A DNA stretch of 64,000 bases from Eumeta japonica (lineage: Eukaryota > Arthropoda > Insecta > Lepidoptera > Psychidae): positions 124,001 to 188,000 of the forward strand of contig BGZK01000282.1 in the NCBI GenBank assembly GCA_005406025.1, in the 5' to 3' direction. The position numbers and the translations under genes are program-made. Below, piece by piece: positions 33,311-44,769 of the stretch. Every line of letters starts with the position of its first letter. The first letter of the stretch is position 1. The notes under the pieces are model-generated. The model did not search any database. It was not told where the DNA came from and saw only the letters and a list, made by a program, of their open reading frames with translations.

Positions 33311-33926
33311 CTTTTTCCCCGGTATCTGAATTATGGCTAAATTACACTTTCCCCACCAACACGCTTAGTAAGCACTAACATTTTTTAAATAGGCGATATC
33401 GCTAAAATTATTTATTGAGTAATTTTGAAATAATTAGGATTGTTTTTATTTATTAAATTCTTTTTTTCATAACAAGAACTTTAAAAATCAACTTTTGTTA
33501 ACAACGCAGTTTTTATGAAAGCCGTTGTTAACTAAGTTAACAAGCTATTTCTGTATAGTAATATGATATAAATGAAATTTCTCTTTTTGTTAAAAAAAAC
33601 CCAGCAAGTTAATAAAAAAGCTGCTTAATAAGTATGTATTAATTTAAATGATAATATTTACTTTTTATGTGTAACATTTCAAAAGGTATTAGTATGTAAA
33701 TAAATACTGTATTTTATTGTAATAGTTAATTGTTATTTTTTAATAACATTTTGAGAATTATTTTAATTGATAATAATAAATTATTTCTCACCACAATCAG
33801 ACATCATGTCTCAAAGAGCACATTTTACAATTAACTGATTATTCTAAGATTGTGAGAGACTGGTGCCCAAGTTGGGTACAGAGTACCTTTATTATAGGTC
33901 ACCAGGGTCACATCCCGCAGTATGTT
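33311..33926. other. AT-rich stretch, nothing recognised
   Basis: Very AT-rich with no motif. A GGTGCCCAAGTTGGG word near 33860 may be repeat debris. Confidence 0.45.
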
Positions 33927-35270
33927 AAAAATCAAATCAAATCAAAAATATCTTTATTTCGTAGGTAATAGAAATTATATTTGAATTGCGTCAGAAACAA
34001 CTATTTTCAATATTAAAATTTTCCATTTCAAATGCTCATTCACCATGAGAAGAATGGGCAAGAAAGTCAAGGTATTTTTACTCATCGATACAAAACAATA
34101 AATAATTAATAATTTACTACAACACTTAGTAATAGCATGAAGCAACCTGATAGCCGAGCAGTTCAATTGCATGGGTTTCTTTCAATAACATATTCAGACA
34201 CAATATAATAGCCCTTGTCATATAATTTTCTTTTAATGAAACGTTTAAATTCATAAAATGGAAAATTTTGAATTTCAGCTGGGATCTTATTGTAAAAGCA
34301 CACACACATCCTCTTAAATGATTTATTAACTTAGATGGGTCTTATGAGCCGGAAGACCGTTCTTATTTCTAGTATTAATGTTATGATGTCGCTCCTTTTT
34401 TGGAACGATTCTATATTTTTCTTGACATATACCAGGTTTTCGTATATGTATTGTGATGCTAAGGTTAGGATATTAATTTCCTCAAATTTTTCTTTGAGAG
34501 ATGTCATTGGTCTCAGATTATAAACAGCACGAATAGCTCGCTTCTGCAGCACGAGCATTGTGTTAAAATCGGCTGCGTGACCCCATAACAAAATTCCATA
34601 ATTCCATAGTCATAAGACTATGAGGAAAACTGAAATAAATTAGTCTCGCGATACTTTCATCTGTAATTTACCGAATTCTTTTCACTGCATATGGTGAAGA
34701 ACTAAGTCTTTTCACCAATCTGATAATATGAGAATTCCAACGCAATTTAGCATCTAAAGTGAAATTAAGGAATAAGGTCGTGTCCACAATATCCAGTATC
34801 TCGTTTTTGACCATTACGTTGCCGATGGCCGGTTTAGCACTAGTCAAATAAAAACAAGCTTTGTTTTCTTCTCATTGAGAAGAAGATTATTAATACTAAA
34901 CCACTCAACTATTTCAGAGATGGTACTGTTTACTTCGCCAAAAACTGGTTGTTGCCTATTAATCTTGAAAAGTAAAGAAGTGTCATCAGCAAACAGTACT
35001 ATCCCATGCCCATTTTTAAGAACATGTGGTAGAATTCCTAGTCAACATTAAGTTTCATTAATGTAAACTAGCAATAGAAATGGTCCAAGAACTTAACCCT
35101 GCACACACCCATATTGACTGCAGACCCCGACGACCTCTCGCCATTAACATCAACACTTTGAATTCTACTTCTTAAATAAGATTCTAGAAGTGCAATTGAT
35201 CGACCCGTGACACCATAAAGATGTAGTTTCCTGATTTTGATATTGAGTGCAAATGAGAAATATTGTGAGA
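33927..35270 (-). mobile_element. 5'-truncated non-LTR retrotransposon (Jockey/CR1-like), LINE 2
   Basis: A minus-strand LINE with a readable 3' end. The tail is the complement of AAATCAAATCAAATCAAAAA at 33928-33948. A 3' UTR of about 236 bp follows, and then ORF2 remnants from 34163 upward. It stops abruptly near 35270, inside the reverse transcriptase, so the copy is 5'-truncated as is usual for LINEs. It lies head-to-tail with a second LINE that ends above it, and both read towards lower coordinates. Confidence 0.78.
34163..35240 (-). pseudogene. Reverse transcriptase C-terminal half, broken (LINE 2)
   Basis: Reading down the minus strand the blocks are: LYGVTGRSIALLESYLRSRI and QSVDVNGERSS (35235-35150, the strand ahead of the PQGS motif), then LFADDTSLLFKIN (about 34995-34960, carrying the catalytic FADD). 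Next come WFSINNLLLNEKKTKLVF, then MLWGHAADFNTMLVLQKRAI with RAVYNLRP (34591 downward), and a C-terminus FYNKIPAEIQNFPFYEFKRF ending ERNPCN and a TGA at 34165-34163. The PQGSVLGP motif itself is scrambled (NMGVC..). Several stops and frameshifts show it cannot encode an active enzyme. Family order and motif spacing match Jockey/CR1-like ORF2 proteins. Confidence 0.85.
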
Positions 35271-35582
35271 AGATCAGTTGTCAGGCAGTTACTTAACAGG
35301 GCGAGATATGGGATTGCAGCAGTATTTCAGATAAGCATTAGTGCTTATAAATAGTTATTGTACAGTGAAAGTTTAGAGACAAATTGAACTTTTTTTTGGG
35401 AATTACTATATATATTCATGCAAATATATACATTCTTATATACATATATAGTTAAGAAATATATTAAATATGGATAATAATGGTTTACAGCAATATTTTG
35501 AGAAATTTTAAACATAAGTAGTCATTTAGTAATGCAAGTATCACATAAGTGAATTTAATTTCATTTATTACTACAAAGTTAG

Positions 35583-35585
<3 letters not shown>

Positions 35586-35628
<43 letters not shown>
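35586..35628. repeat. (AT)n microsatellite
   Basis: About 21 uninterrupted AT units, the longest simple repeat in the window. It lies between the two LINE pseudogenes, possibly in the 3' untranslated part of the upper one. Confidence 0.9.
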
Positions 35629-35633
<5 letters not shown>

Positions 35634-35749
35634 TACACATACATACAGATTAGTTAATATTGATATTAGTTTTCGTAGAGCGTAAGCTGTGTCAGAGTTA
35701 GTCTATCTGGGAGAGTGCATAGGTGTGTGGGCGGGTGAAGATGTGTGAA

Positions 35750-37725
35750 TGTGAATGAATGTGTGTGTAGGAATGAAGCAAATGGGCAAGAGACAAAGTG
35801 TGTGACTGATTTAAGTAAAAGTCAATTAGACTGGAGGGATAAGAAGATTCCCTGATTGGGCGTAATCTAATGTTTTTAGATACGTACTGATTTTTGTTTT
35901 ACACTTGGATTTTGGGAAAGAATAGATGTCGAGGATTGAATTTATCGTATTATATAGATGGTTATCTAAATAAATGTAATGTCATTGAGATAGATTTATG
36001 GTAGTGCAGGATGGAAGACACACATTTCCTTTCCTTCTTTTATTAAATACAAGTTCAGGAGAGTAAACCAACTGGGAGTGTTTCTTAATTAAAGTTTTTT
36101 GAACAAACAAATATCTGACTGAGAGGACATCCCAGATCGCATACACGTCGGTTGTGGGAAACCAAAAAGGTAAAATGTCGCTACTTTCAAAATGGCTCGC
36201 TTCACTCTTTCTGCTTCTATAAGATATGTTTTATCAGCTCCGATCCTAGATAATGCAATAGTTGATGATAGATTGGCAAATGGAATAATAGACTATTTTT
36301 AGAGTATCATGATTAGTAATATGGAGAAATTTTCTAAAGATGTAAATTAGTTTATGTAATCTTGAGGTTCAGCTCGTAATATGGCTTTTGAAAATAAGAA
36401 TGCAGTTAATTGTAATTCCCAAATATCTCACTGAGTCAACCTTTTCGAAAACAAAGCAGTCACAGTTTGAAGGGGTGGAGGTTTCACCGTTTCCGACTAG
36501 CTGGAAGAGCATTGAGAGCGAATACCATGTACTTAGTATTGGTGACATTGAGCGTTAGCATATTTTAAGCTAGCCAATATCTGACCCTATTGAAACCAAC
36601 CTGAGGATGGGTATACGTTTCTTCGCACGTGTTGCTATATACCAACCAACCAATACCAACGCAGTGTCATCTGCAAAGGAGAATTTTCTGCCTTGGTTGA
36701 GTTTTAACTGGCACAACTCATTAGCATAGATAAGAAATAGTGCAAGGCCAAGCACGCTACCTTGAGGGACACCATAAGTCACCGGCAGTTCATCACTTAG
36801 CCAATATCTGATTCTCACTCGTTGAAAACGAGATAATCGGTGAATAGGTTAAGAGGTAAGCCCCTGAACCCAGCATCATCCAGTTTTTTTAATCAGAATT
36901 GAAATCGAGACTGTGTCTAGGTCTTTGGCTAGGTCTAGAAATATTGCAAGGCATTTTTCTTTAAGTCTAGATTTGCCACAATGGTGTTTGACAGGCTTTT
37001 TACAGCATCATCAGTTGATCTACTAACTCTAAAACCAAACTGTTCATCAGCCAGATAATAGTTGAATTCTAAGTGTGACATCAGTCGCTTTTTCATTAGC
37101 TTCTCAAAGATCTTTAATAACGCCGGAAAAATAGAAATGAGCCTATAATTGTTGTTCCGGTTTTCATCCTTAAAGATTGGTTTAATAATGGCAGTTTTAA
37201 AAATTTGTAGAAATATACCCTGATCAAATACAAGATTTCATAAATATGTGATAATAGGTGTCAATATATTCTTATACTGCTTAATAAACCAGCTGGGTAT
37301 ATCATCAGATCCGATGGCACAGTTAGCCCTCAGTTCAATAACTGTACGCTAACTTCCTCATTATCTGTGGGTTAAAGACAAAGGGATTAGCTTATTCTGT
37401 TTATTGGGGGGAGTTGATGTGCGAAAAAGTGTATTTTGTTATTCTTTCAGCCAAACTTTTGCCCATATTAATAAAGTATTTGTTTATTTTTGAAACACAG
37501 CTAGTGGGGTTCTCCCTCGAAATCAGAGTTAGTGAAACGTCATCCTATTTTTTTGAGTATGTAACATTCCCAATCACATACTGGAGTTTTCTTTTGTCAG
37601 TCCCCGCCTGTGAAATAAAAGATTTCTCGTACTCTCCCCCTGCTTTCTTTATTAGTGAAGCACAAAAGTTTCGGTATCGTTTTTTACAATTACTAGCACA
37701 ATTTTTAAACAATTACCGATGTTAG
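35750..37725 (-). pseudogene. Non-LTR retrotransposon ORF2, broken (LINE 1, Jockey/CR1-like)
   Basis: Minus-strand blocks in order: GTDKRKLQYVIGNVT and surrounding linker between endonuclease and RT (37620-37550), then AIGSDDIPSWFIKQYKNIL (about 37310), then the fingers block ALLKIFEKLMKKRLMSHLEF with EQFGFRVSRSTDDAVKSL (37130-36995). These are followed by the palm block VTYGVPQGSVLGLALFLIY (near 36780-36725) and FSFADDTALV (near 36680-36650), then LTLNVTNTKYMVFALN and a C-terminal NTINSILDIYSFPKSK near 35950. The two catalytic aspartates of FADD are present, but many stops and at least two frameshifts make this a pseudogene. The endonuclease is absent (5' truncation near 37725). The 3' untranslated part probably runs to about 35300. 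Confidence 0.85.
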
Positions 37726-38029
37726 TTTTAACTGACTATGACACTAAAAACAGTCAATAAAATCATTCCGAATAAAACGTTTTATGTTTAAATATAGTTT
37801 AAAAATTGTAAAATAGTTCTTGTCTTTAGAAGTATCAAGTTTTATGCTGTATCGAATGTTTATATTTTATTTTTTATAGTATGTACGAATATTTGAATTT
37901 TTAAGTGCAAATATGTTGCAAGATTATTTAGATTTAAAGCAGTAGAAACAAAGTGCATTTTAGAATAGAGTAGAAAATTCATTTTAGTTTTTGTTTTGTC
38001 ATACTCAACCAATAATGTAGTTCAGGTTT
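37726..38029. other. AT-rich stretch, nothing recognised
   Basis: No LINE homology continues above 37725 and nothing else was recognised. Confidence 0.45.
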
Positions 38030-38260
38030 GCATGTGTTACTGAATACAATTTGTTTACGTGGGAGTGCGGTTAGTCCGGTCTCCGATGTTGAAAGCATCA
38101 AGGAACACTTCTATCGTCTGCTTATTGTGCTGCGGTCGCCGACGTCGCCGACACCTAACGCCGTCACTAGAAAACGTAACGTTGTAATATCTCTTACTTT
38201 TTTCAGGGATTCTGTAGCTACGAGCGTAGCTGATGGCAGGCTTGTGAAGTTGAAATAGCC
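38030..38260 (+). other. CpG-raised patch with a strong acceptor-like site
   Basis: CGGTCGCCGACGTCGCCGAC near 38133 is followed by a textbook-looking acceptor (CTCTTACTTTTTTCAG ending at 38206) and an open end (DSVATSVADGRLVKLK and TAG at 38258). If spliced here it would be a short terminal exon. The unspliced plus frame from 38028 also reads through. No family is recognised, and transposon origin is possible. Confidence 0.22.
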
Positions 38261-38400
38261 GAAATGATTTTACGAAATATAGTTTCATTAATCAGACTAT
38301 GAACATTTCAGTAAACTTTTGAAATTAGAGAAAGATGAATAAAAAATACATTTAGCAAAGAATTACATAGACAAGCCTAACAAAATAATCTTAAAAAAAT

Positions 38401-39158
38401 CTGGCAAGAGCATGTCGGACCATGCTCATTGTAGGGTATCAAAGCCATTATTACAAAGAAATACACTACACATGAAAAAATCGTTGTTACACTTTTTTTG
38501 TTTGCCACCCAAAATAGTTATAAGCGCTTTAGTTGTCTATAACTAAAAAAACAAGTAAGAATTACTATTACACTAGTGTAAACTAAAGGGCTGTATCAGA
38601 AGAGTGTATCTTCACAGCACTTACGTCCTTTTGTTAAAAAGTTCAGTATTTCAGCAATTACTTAAAAATAATGTATCCGATCATGCTCAAAATAATTTTT
38701 GTTGAAAGTATTTATTAAGCAATACCTTCGTATTTTTTTCAAATCTTTCAAACATATGGGTTAGAAAATTAAGAGGGAGGACACGATATATCTGCTACTT
38801 TCAGACTGATTATTTCAGAAATTATTCATGTAATCAGAAAAATTGCTTAAAAATCCTAATGCGTTTTTAAAGAATCTGTTGAAATATGTGCCACACGTTG
38901 ATGTTTGCTGAAAAAAAATATTTTTCAGTTTCTGTTATATGTATTGTGTGCCCCTCCCAGAAATATTTATTTTTATTATTTAACCATGAAACTAAGTAGC
39001 GGCTTATAGAAGACAGATACACTATACAGTTTATCAATGCACGTCTTGTAGTCTTTGAATAAAATGCCTGTTGTGTACGGACGGACGGACAGACTGACGG
39101 ACATGACAAAGCTATGAGGGTTCCGTTTTATTGCCAATTTGGCTCGGAACTAAAAAAC
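38401..39158 (+). mobile_element. GGTTCCG element copy B
   Basis: Starts CTGGCAAGAGCATGTCGGAC and ends GAGGGTTCCGTTTTATTGCC...GGCTCGGAAC followed by an A run. It shares ordered blocks throughout with 17811-18526 and 62346-63025, such as the ATGAAAAAA..GTTACACTTTTT block, the ACTAAGTAGCGGCTTATAGA block and the ACGGACGGACGG block. Short minus-strand frames inside it are not genes. Confidence 0.75.
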
Positions 39159-39219
39159 CTGTGTCAAGTTTTGATTACTTTAGAGCTAGACCATAACTCC
39201 CCAGAATATTTATATAAGT

Positions 39220-39262
39220 CTAGCTTTCGTCCGTGGCTCCACCCACATGCAAAAGGTATACT
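39220..39262 (-). mobile_element. Helitron-like 3' terminus fragment
   Basis: On the minus strand this reads TGTGGGTGGAGCCACGGAC then GAAAGCTAG followed by A. The form matches the lepidopteran Helitron-type end (hairpin-capable GC block then CTAG). Only the tip is recognisable. Confidence 0.4.
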
Positions 39263-41341
39263 TTTTATATCAATTAATCTCATCATAGTCTCCATGCCTC
39301 TGACAATGCCACTGACGATCCGCTTGTGCTATTTGTATAATAAACCTCATCTACTAGGTATATATAAATACTATTCTCATTTTATCTTGCATTTGTTAAA
39401 GCGCTATTCAATCATGTATGTGTAATAACTACTGTCCGAAACAACGCTAACCTATCCCTTAATAAACGAAAAAACCTTTGCCCTACTTCGTATGTATCAA
39501 CACTTTTATCTGTTTTTGGGTCCTTTTCTCTATAACAAATTTGCAAACAGTATTAATATGTTTTCTCTCTCTTATTAATGCAAGAAGAGAGTCACCTTGT
39601 TTCTGAAGCAATTTACTTATAAGGATACAGAATCTTTGTTATTAGTAAAAAAACCATTATAATCATAATAAAACGGTTTACGCTCAATTCAGTTGTAACA
39701 TCACATACAAACGCACGGGGAGCCTCGTGACCTGTAACAGATATTTATGTCTATTTCAGGCACCAGACTCATTAATATTGTACTTTTGTGGAACAAATTA
39801 TTAATTATTGTACTGTAATATCCATGTAAGTATTGTTACGTTCTATACCGCAACCGAAGTTCGGAGACAAAAAGTAAACGCTAGAAAACAAATGTATATA
39901 TTCAACGTCATTCTGTCAACTGAAAACGCACTTCTACAGATCCACTAAAATATTTTTCTCTTTTTCCAAGTTTATTTATGACGCACTGGTATATTAAGGG
40001 AAGAACTGTATACCAATTAAAAACCAAATTTCGTATACATATCCGCAGCCAAGATCTTTAGAACCGTAGAGTTATTGGTAAATGTTGCTTTTAGTTATAA
40101 ATGAAGAAATAAATTTATCGTTATTCGTAAACATCGTCAAAGTTTGATGAGCAATCAAAATTCATAGATTTTCTATACAAAACACTCCTACATTTTCGGT
40201 ATAAGCAATTAGAGACCTATTCCATTATCGATTACCAGAGATCCTACATTTCGTTTCCCACGATTTCAATTCTAATCAATATTCAATCATAGATTCCAGA
40301 AGGGTCAGCATGCTATGTTACATGTTAGCGTACTTATACGTATACAGTTAGGTAGATATTTATGTATGCTTATGAGTTCGTGAGACCAAAGTAAAATAAA
40401 ATTTATTATAATTGTTATCTAACACATCGCAGTAATATCATAATGGTGATAGTGTAGTGTATCTAAGTTTATCATAACTGAACTCATTGTAATGCAACTT
40501 GGCGAATGTAAAAAATAAAACATAGCTTGAATTATTCAGGGACGATGTAACTTTCTATAAATGAAAGAATTTTCATTATGGTAAATTAAAAACTTGAAGG
40601 TTGCAGTCTGTGGTTAGATTTCGAACCGAAGAACTTTCTCATTCGAAGGCGATGCTCGAACATACGATCACCATGTCTCATTCAAACACCAGCACATCAG
40701 AAGAAAAACTCGAAGTCACGAGCTTGCATGACATCAAATGTGGATTTAAATAACACAGCTCTATAGCGGACATTGGCAATGTTTGCAAAAACTCGTGCGT
40801 CGTCAATGTCACGATGTCAGTCCCAGGCGTATCGCGGTAGGTTGGACGAGTTGTATCTCTCGATAAGATTATGGTTATTTCCGTTCTAGTACAATATCAA
40901 AATATTAATTTATTTGTATAAAATTGTTTACGACAGTTAACGAAACCGCAAGCGACCGTAAAGGAAGTAATATGTAAAGATCGCACAAAGCTTAAATCGG
41001 TAGTGCGTGCCTAACCTTTGAAAAATATGCATAAGCTTACACATATATATCACTTAGTTCTTTTACATGCATAACAGAACACAACATTAAAATGCTATTA
41101 GAAACAATTACTTTTAAGACCTAAAAGGTATTATATAAGTAAACACAGGATATTTCCCATGCATTATGGCCAAAATTATTTTTTTTATTAAAAAAAATAC
41201 AACTTATCAGTTTTGTGACATATAAACACTCATTTATATAACATCGCCGCCTTATTGTGTGAAAATAAGACTTTTTGAAATATCCGCCGACTTGCACGTT
41301 ATCTAAATTCTGAATAAACTTACTTATTTCCTGTGTCATTT
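39263..41341. other. AT-rich stretch, nothing recognised
   Basis: Short frames such as 39114-39425 and 41121-41339 carry no motif. A slightly GC-richer portion at 40700-40860 also shows no signal. Confidence 0.45.
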
Positions 41342-41770
41342 AAAAAAAATACAGGTGTGGCACTCGGGGACTGCTGCGGTAAAGCTATTGCATAGTATTT
41401 TTTATCAACTTATGCAATTATAATTATTTATTTATTTTATCTATGCAGTATTTTTTTTTGAGGAGGTGCCCTAACGCCGAAACTCTAAGTAGGCATGAGT
41501 CACCAGATTGCGAGGCGAAGAGGGGGATTACGCATGCGCAGTAACACCGATACAACCAATGCCACCTAGAGGCGAGTTGCTGAACTAAAGAGACAAGCGT
41601 GATATTTCAAAAAAGTCATTAAAAGTTCTGCTATTCATCGATAGATGGCAAAAGTAAAAAGTGTCACCGCTGTGCCGGTCGAAGTGGGGGGTGTTAGGTT
41701 ATTTTCGTTACAGAATTTCTGGATTCGGTCTCCACGCTCAAGGCCCGCGATAGAAGCTATGCAATAGCTT
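41342..41770. mobile_element. Inverted-repeat element with AAGCTATTGCATAG ends
   Basis: AAGCTATTGCATAG at 41382-41395 recurs as its exact reverse complement at 41757-41770, about 390 bp apart. The left part begins CAGGTGTGGCACTCGGGGAC and the right part holds CCACGCTCAAGGCCCGCGAT, words I associate with a lepidopteran repeat. No protein is encoded. The outer limits and class are uncertain, so the strand is left undefined. Confidence 0.55.
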
Positions 41771-41819
41771 AATATTCTTAATGTCTATATAATAACATGT
41801 TATAGTCATTAATTCAGCT

Positions 41820-42220
41820 CAAAGTAAAGCTCGCTGCACAGGATTGCGTATGTCAACACAGCCAGGGCCGCACTCGCCCCGCACACGTCCAAGCGCGTCA
41901 CAACGGCTCGACCGCCGGACCGGCGCCGCCGGCAACGATATCGATTTATTCGACGACAACAATCGTCTATTTCGGGCGGCCATAAGGAAATCCATCGGCG
42001 AAGATTTCGGCGGTGCGGGAATCCGGCCGGGCCGATTTAGCGGACGGCCGGCCCGTTTGTGGATTCTTTGTGCGCCGACGCGCGGCGCCGTGGGCGGCGT
42101 CACCGGCCGAGGCACGAGGAAGTGTTCGAAATGCATTGAGACCGGCTCGAGCGAAGTCACCGCTTTAGCTTCCCTTTTCGGTTCTATTTTTAGAACTCCG
42201 ACCTCATTGTAGAAGAATAG
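41820..42220. other. GC-rich island open on both strands
   Basis: The most GC-rich block in the window (41860-42130), with CCGCCGGACCGGCGCCGCCG near 41911. It is open for 159 codons on the minus strand (41819-42298) and 122 on the plus strand (41844-42212). Overlap of long frames on both strands is expected from GC-rich DNA, where stops are rare, so neither is called as a gene. The plus product has an IDLFDDNNRLFRAAIRKSIG stretch that looks more protein-like than the Arg/Pro-rich minus product. A first exon or CpG promoter is possible. Confidence 0.35.
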
Positions 42221-42739
42221 AACCTTTATAGAATTACTTTTTGCCCCTCTATTAATAAGGACTCTCTTATCGGAAATGGCAGGTGATGCAATATACAAAA
42301 ATCGATACCGAAACTGACGTTCTCCTGAGGGCCAGTAAGGGCAAATAAGATTCAGTTTTTAGGTTAACGAAAAGGGGAGATTTACACAATTAATTCATTA
42401 AAAATAATACAAATAATATTTCAAAAAAGTGGTAATTCAGAGTTAGCTGGCTATTGTTTTTCATTAATAAGCACAAACCTATGCCATTGAAATTGTAAGA
42501 GAAAAAGGTGAACAAAATGTTGAGGAAAATTCTACTATAACTAGTAAAAAGACAGAATGCTATTTTTTTTACATACAAAGATGATTCAATTATCGATTGA
42601 CGTAATGCAAAGTGTCCCTTTTCTAGCTTCAAATGAGATATCTAAATTTAATTGCCAACGATACTTAGTAATAGTAGTAATATTCCGAGGCCTTGCGTCA
42701 CTTTGAGATTGTTACGTCATTGTGCCACTCCATTGCCGA
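42221..42739. other. AT-rich stretch, nothing recognised
   Basis: An 80-codon minus frame (42390-42632) is Phe/Leu rich and uninformative. Confidence 0.4.
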
Positions 42740-42870
42740 GGTACGCACTCCCATGATCTTTTTATCACATGTAAGGGCCTAAACCTTGAGCCCTCCACGC
42801 CGTCCCAGTACTTACTGGAGGATCTGACGACCGTGACCACTACACCAGTGACCACGTCAATGTCAGCCAA
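42740..42870 (+). repeat. Dispersed repeat fragment, relative of 28456-28560
   Basis: CTCCCATGATCTTTTTATCA, GGGCCTAAACCTTGAGCCC and CCACGCCGTCCCAGTACTTA line up in order with the copy at 28.46 kb. Orientation is the same. Confidence 0.45.
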
Positions 42871-43059
42871 AATAACACTAAAATATACCTAGCAATAGAC
42901 ACCGACTCCAAAAATAACAATAATTGTAACTACATTATATTATCGTAATAATTTAATTGACTTTTAAGTAGTTTAATATTTTCCATTTCATTTTACTTAG
43001 GATAACTCTAAAAATATTTTGATCATTGCTTGTTAGTCATAGGTAGCTATGTGTTGAGT

Positions 43060-43330
43060 TAAATTTGAAGTGGGTAGGTACCTACCTACCTTCTCACGTG
43101 GTAAACACATATATCGTACCTACATATTGATGAGTAGAAAAAGTAAGTTGATTATTAAATTGTAGAAGAATACACAATTATTTTTTTACTTTTTAGTGCA
43201 TATTTATTTGTTTTGGAATAGTTTTTGTTTTGAAGTCGGTTTTTTTTGTCAATTTTTTTAATTTTGCCCGTGATGTGACGAGCGAGAGCGATGCTGTCCT
43301 GCGCGGTGCCTGCTAAAAATGAGACAATAA
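43060..43330. repeat. Repeat debris with palindrome and GAAGTCGG word
   Basis: GGTAGGTACCTACC at 43073-43086 is a perfect palindrome within GTGGGTAGGTACCTACCTAC. ACTTTTTAGTGC and TTTGAAGTCGGTTTTTTTTG follow at 43190-43250. Both are words common in lepidopteran repeats. The family is not identified. Confidence 0.4.
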
Positions 43331-43939
43331 AAACAGAAAATATTCTGTGCGTCTAATAATGTAGTATGATTTAGAATATCCTATATAAGATCAACAATAC
43401 AAACACAAAACTATATATGCCTATGTATATAGAAATTAATATTTTAATGTACTAAAACATAGAAATATTTAAGAGTTGCTTCTTTAAGCAAAATAATTCC
43501 GTTAATCTTTTTTAGTCGAGAAAAGTTATCCCATATTGTATTCTTTTTAAAACAAGGGAATCGTCGTTTAAAGCAACAATTTTTTCTATATCAATCTTAC
43601 AATTACTGTAATTTTTATTCTTTAGAATTTTTAACGGCTGATTTCACCAAAATTTATTGGTTATATCAGCCGTAATCAAAATTATAACCCGGAACTTTCT
43701 AGAATAAAGGTAACGTTCTTGACTACTCGGTCACCACCGCAGCGTCGGACTGGTCATATAGTCGAAGTAGCGTTTGCTAGCCAGGGCCCAGCCTGCGAGG
43801 GCCCGACCACACCTACCCTTAGTCTTATAGACCTACATGGCAAATAGTTCATTCACACTTAGAGAGAAATGAAACAAACCAATTCGATAAACGGTTGACC
43901 ACGAGGCTGTCCCACTATTCAATTCAAAAATTATAATGC

Positions 43940-44310
43940 GCATTTTTTTGTTTTTGAACGACCATTATTTACCAACTGATTGACTTGTGGAATTCGGATG
44001 CCGTTTTTAGTACAAAAATTGTCTTTTCCACAGTATTTCTACTTTTTAAAAAAAATTTGAAAGTTATTTTAAAAAGACATATTTTTATAGTTTTGTAAAG
44101 GTCTTATCTTTTAAACGAAGTAGCTGATTTTGAGGTAGTTTTTTCGACGTATGAAATGGTGGATATATTAAAAAATGACATGTCAAAAATTGGAAAGTTA
44201 GTTTGAAAAAGCACTTTTTTAGAAATGTTTAGACGGCGGTAACTTTTAAACTAATCAACTGATTTTGATCTCCTTTGTGTCATTATGTCGAATATCAGAA
44301 AGGCAATCAA
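43940..44310 (+). repeat. Two diverged units related to the AATCAACCGATTTT repeat
   Basis: CTTTTAAACGAAGTAGCTGATTTTGAGG near 44108 and AACTTTTAAACTAATCAACTGATTTTGATC near 44243 are about 135 bp apart and share the arrangement seen in the 46-47 kb cluster. Distant relationship only. Confidence 0.35.
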
Positions 44311-44448
44311 CCAAACAAGATGTTTTTAACCACTAAAATTGTGTATCCCATTTACTTTCATCAAAGGGGGCACTAAAATTCATATTACCAACCGAGCCCT
44401 TCAAGCTCAGTTCGACCCGGCACCACCGTGCCTTAACTTGAGGTACAT

Positions 44449-44507
44449 AGTTGAATTTAATATTACATATTGAATTCAACTTATGACTACAAAAATGTAG
44501 TCATAAG
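44449..44507. repeat. Two adjacent hairpins
   Basis: 44449-44481 forms a stem of AGTTGAATT-type arms with one mismatch. Immediately after it, CTTATGACTAC (44480-44490) pairs perfectly with 44497-44507 across a 6-base loop. Confidence 0.65.
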
Positions 44508-44769
44508 AAATTGCTTTGATGCAAAATTTCAAATTTTTGATTTAACACAATAAAAATTGTCAACGCGTATTGAAAAGTTGGACGACTTACAAACTTTTAA
44601 AGCATTTCCAGTGACCTACAACTCTTTAAACTTATCATGAAGAAGATATTTCAATACAAATAAAGGATATAAATAGGTAAATTTCAAATCCCTTGAGGAA
44701 TTAGTGCGGGATCATTACAAAATACATTTAATACACAAATAAACACAATATGGAAAACATGTAACACAC

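Noticed and set aside
41819..42298. 159-codon minus-strand frame
   Set aside because: It overlaps a long plus-strand frame in very GC-rich DNA where stops are rare, and the product is low-complexity Arg/Pro rich.
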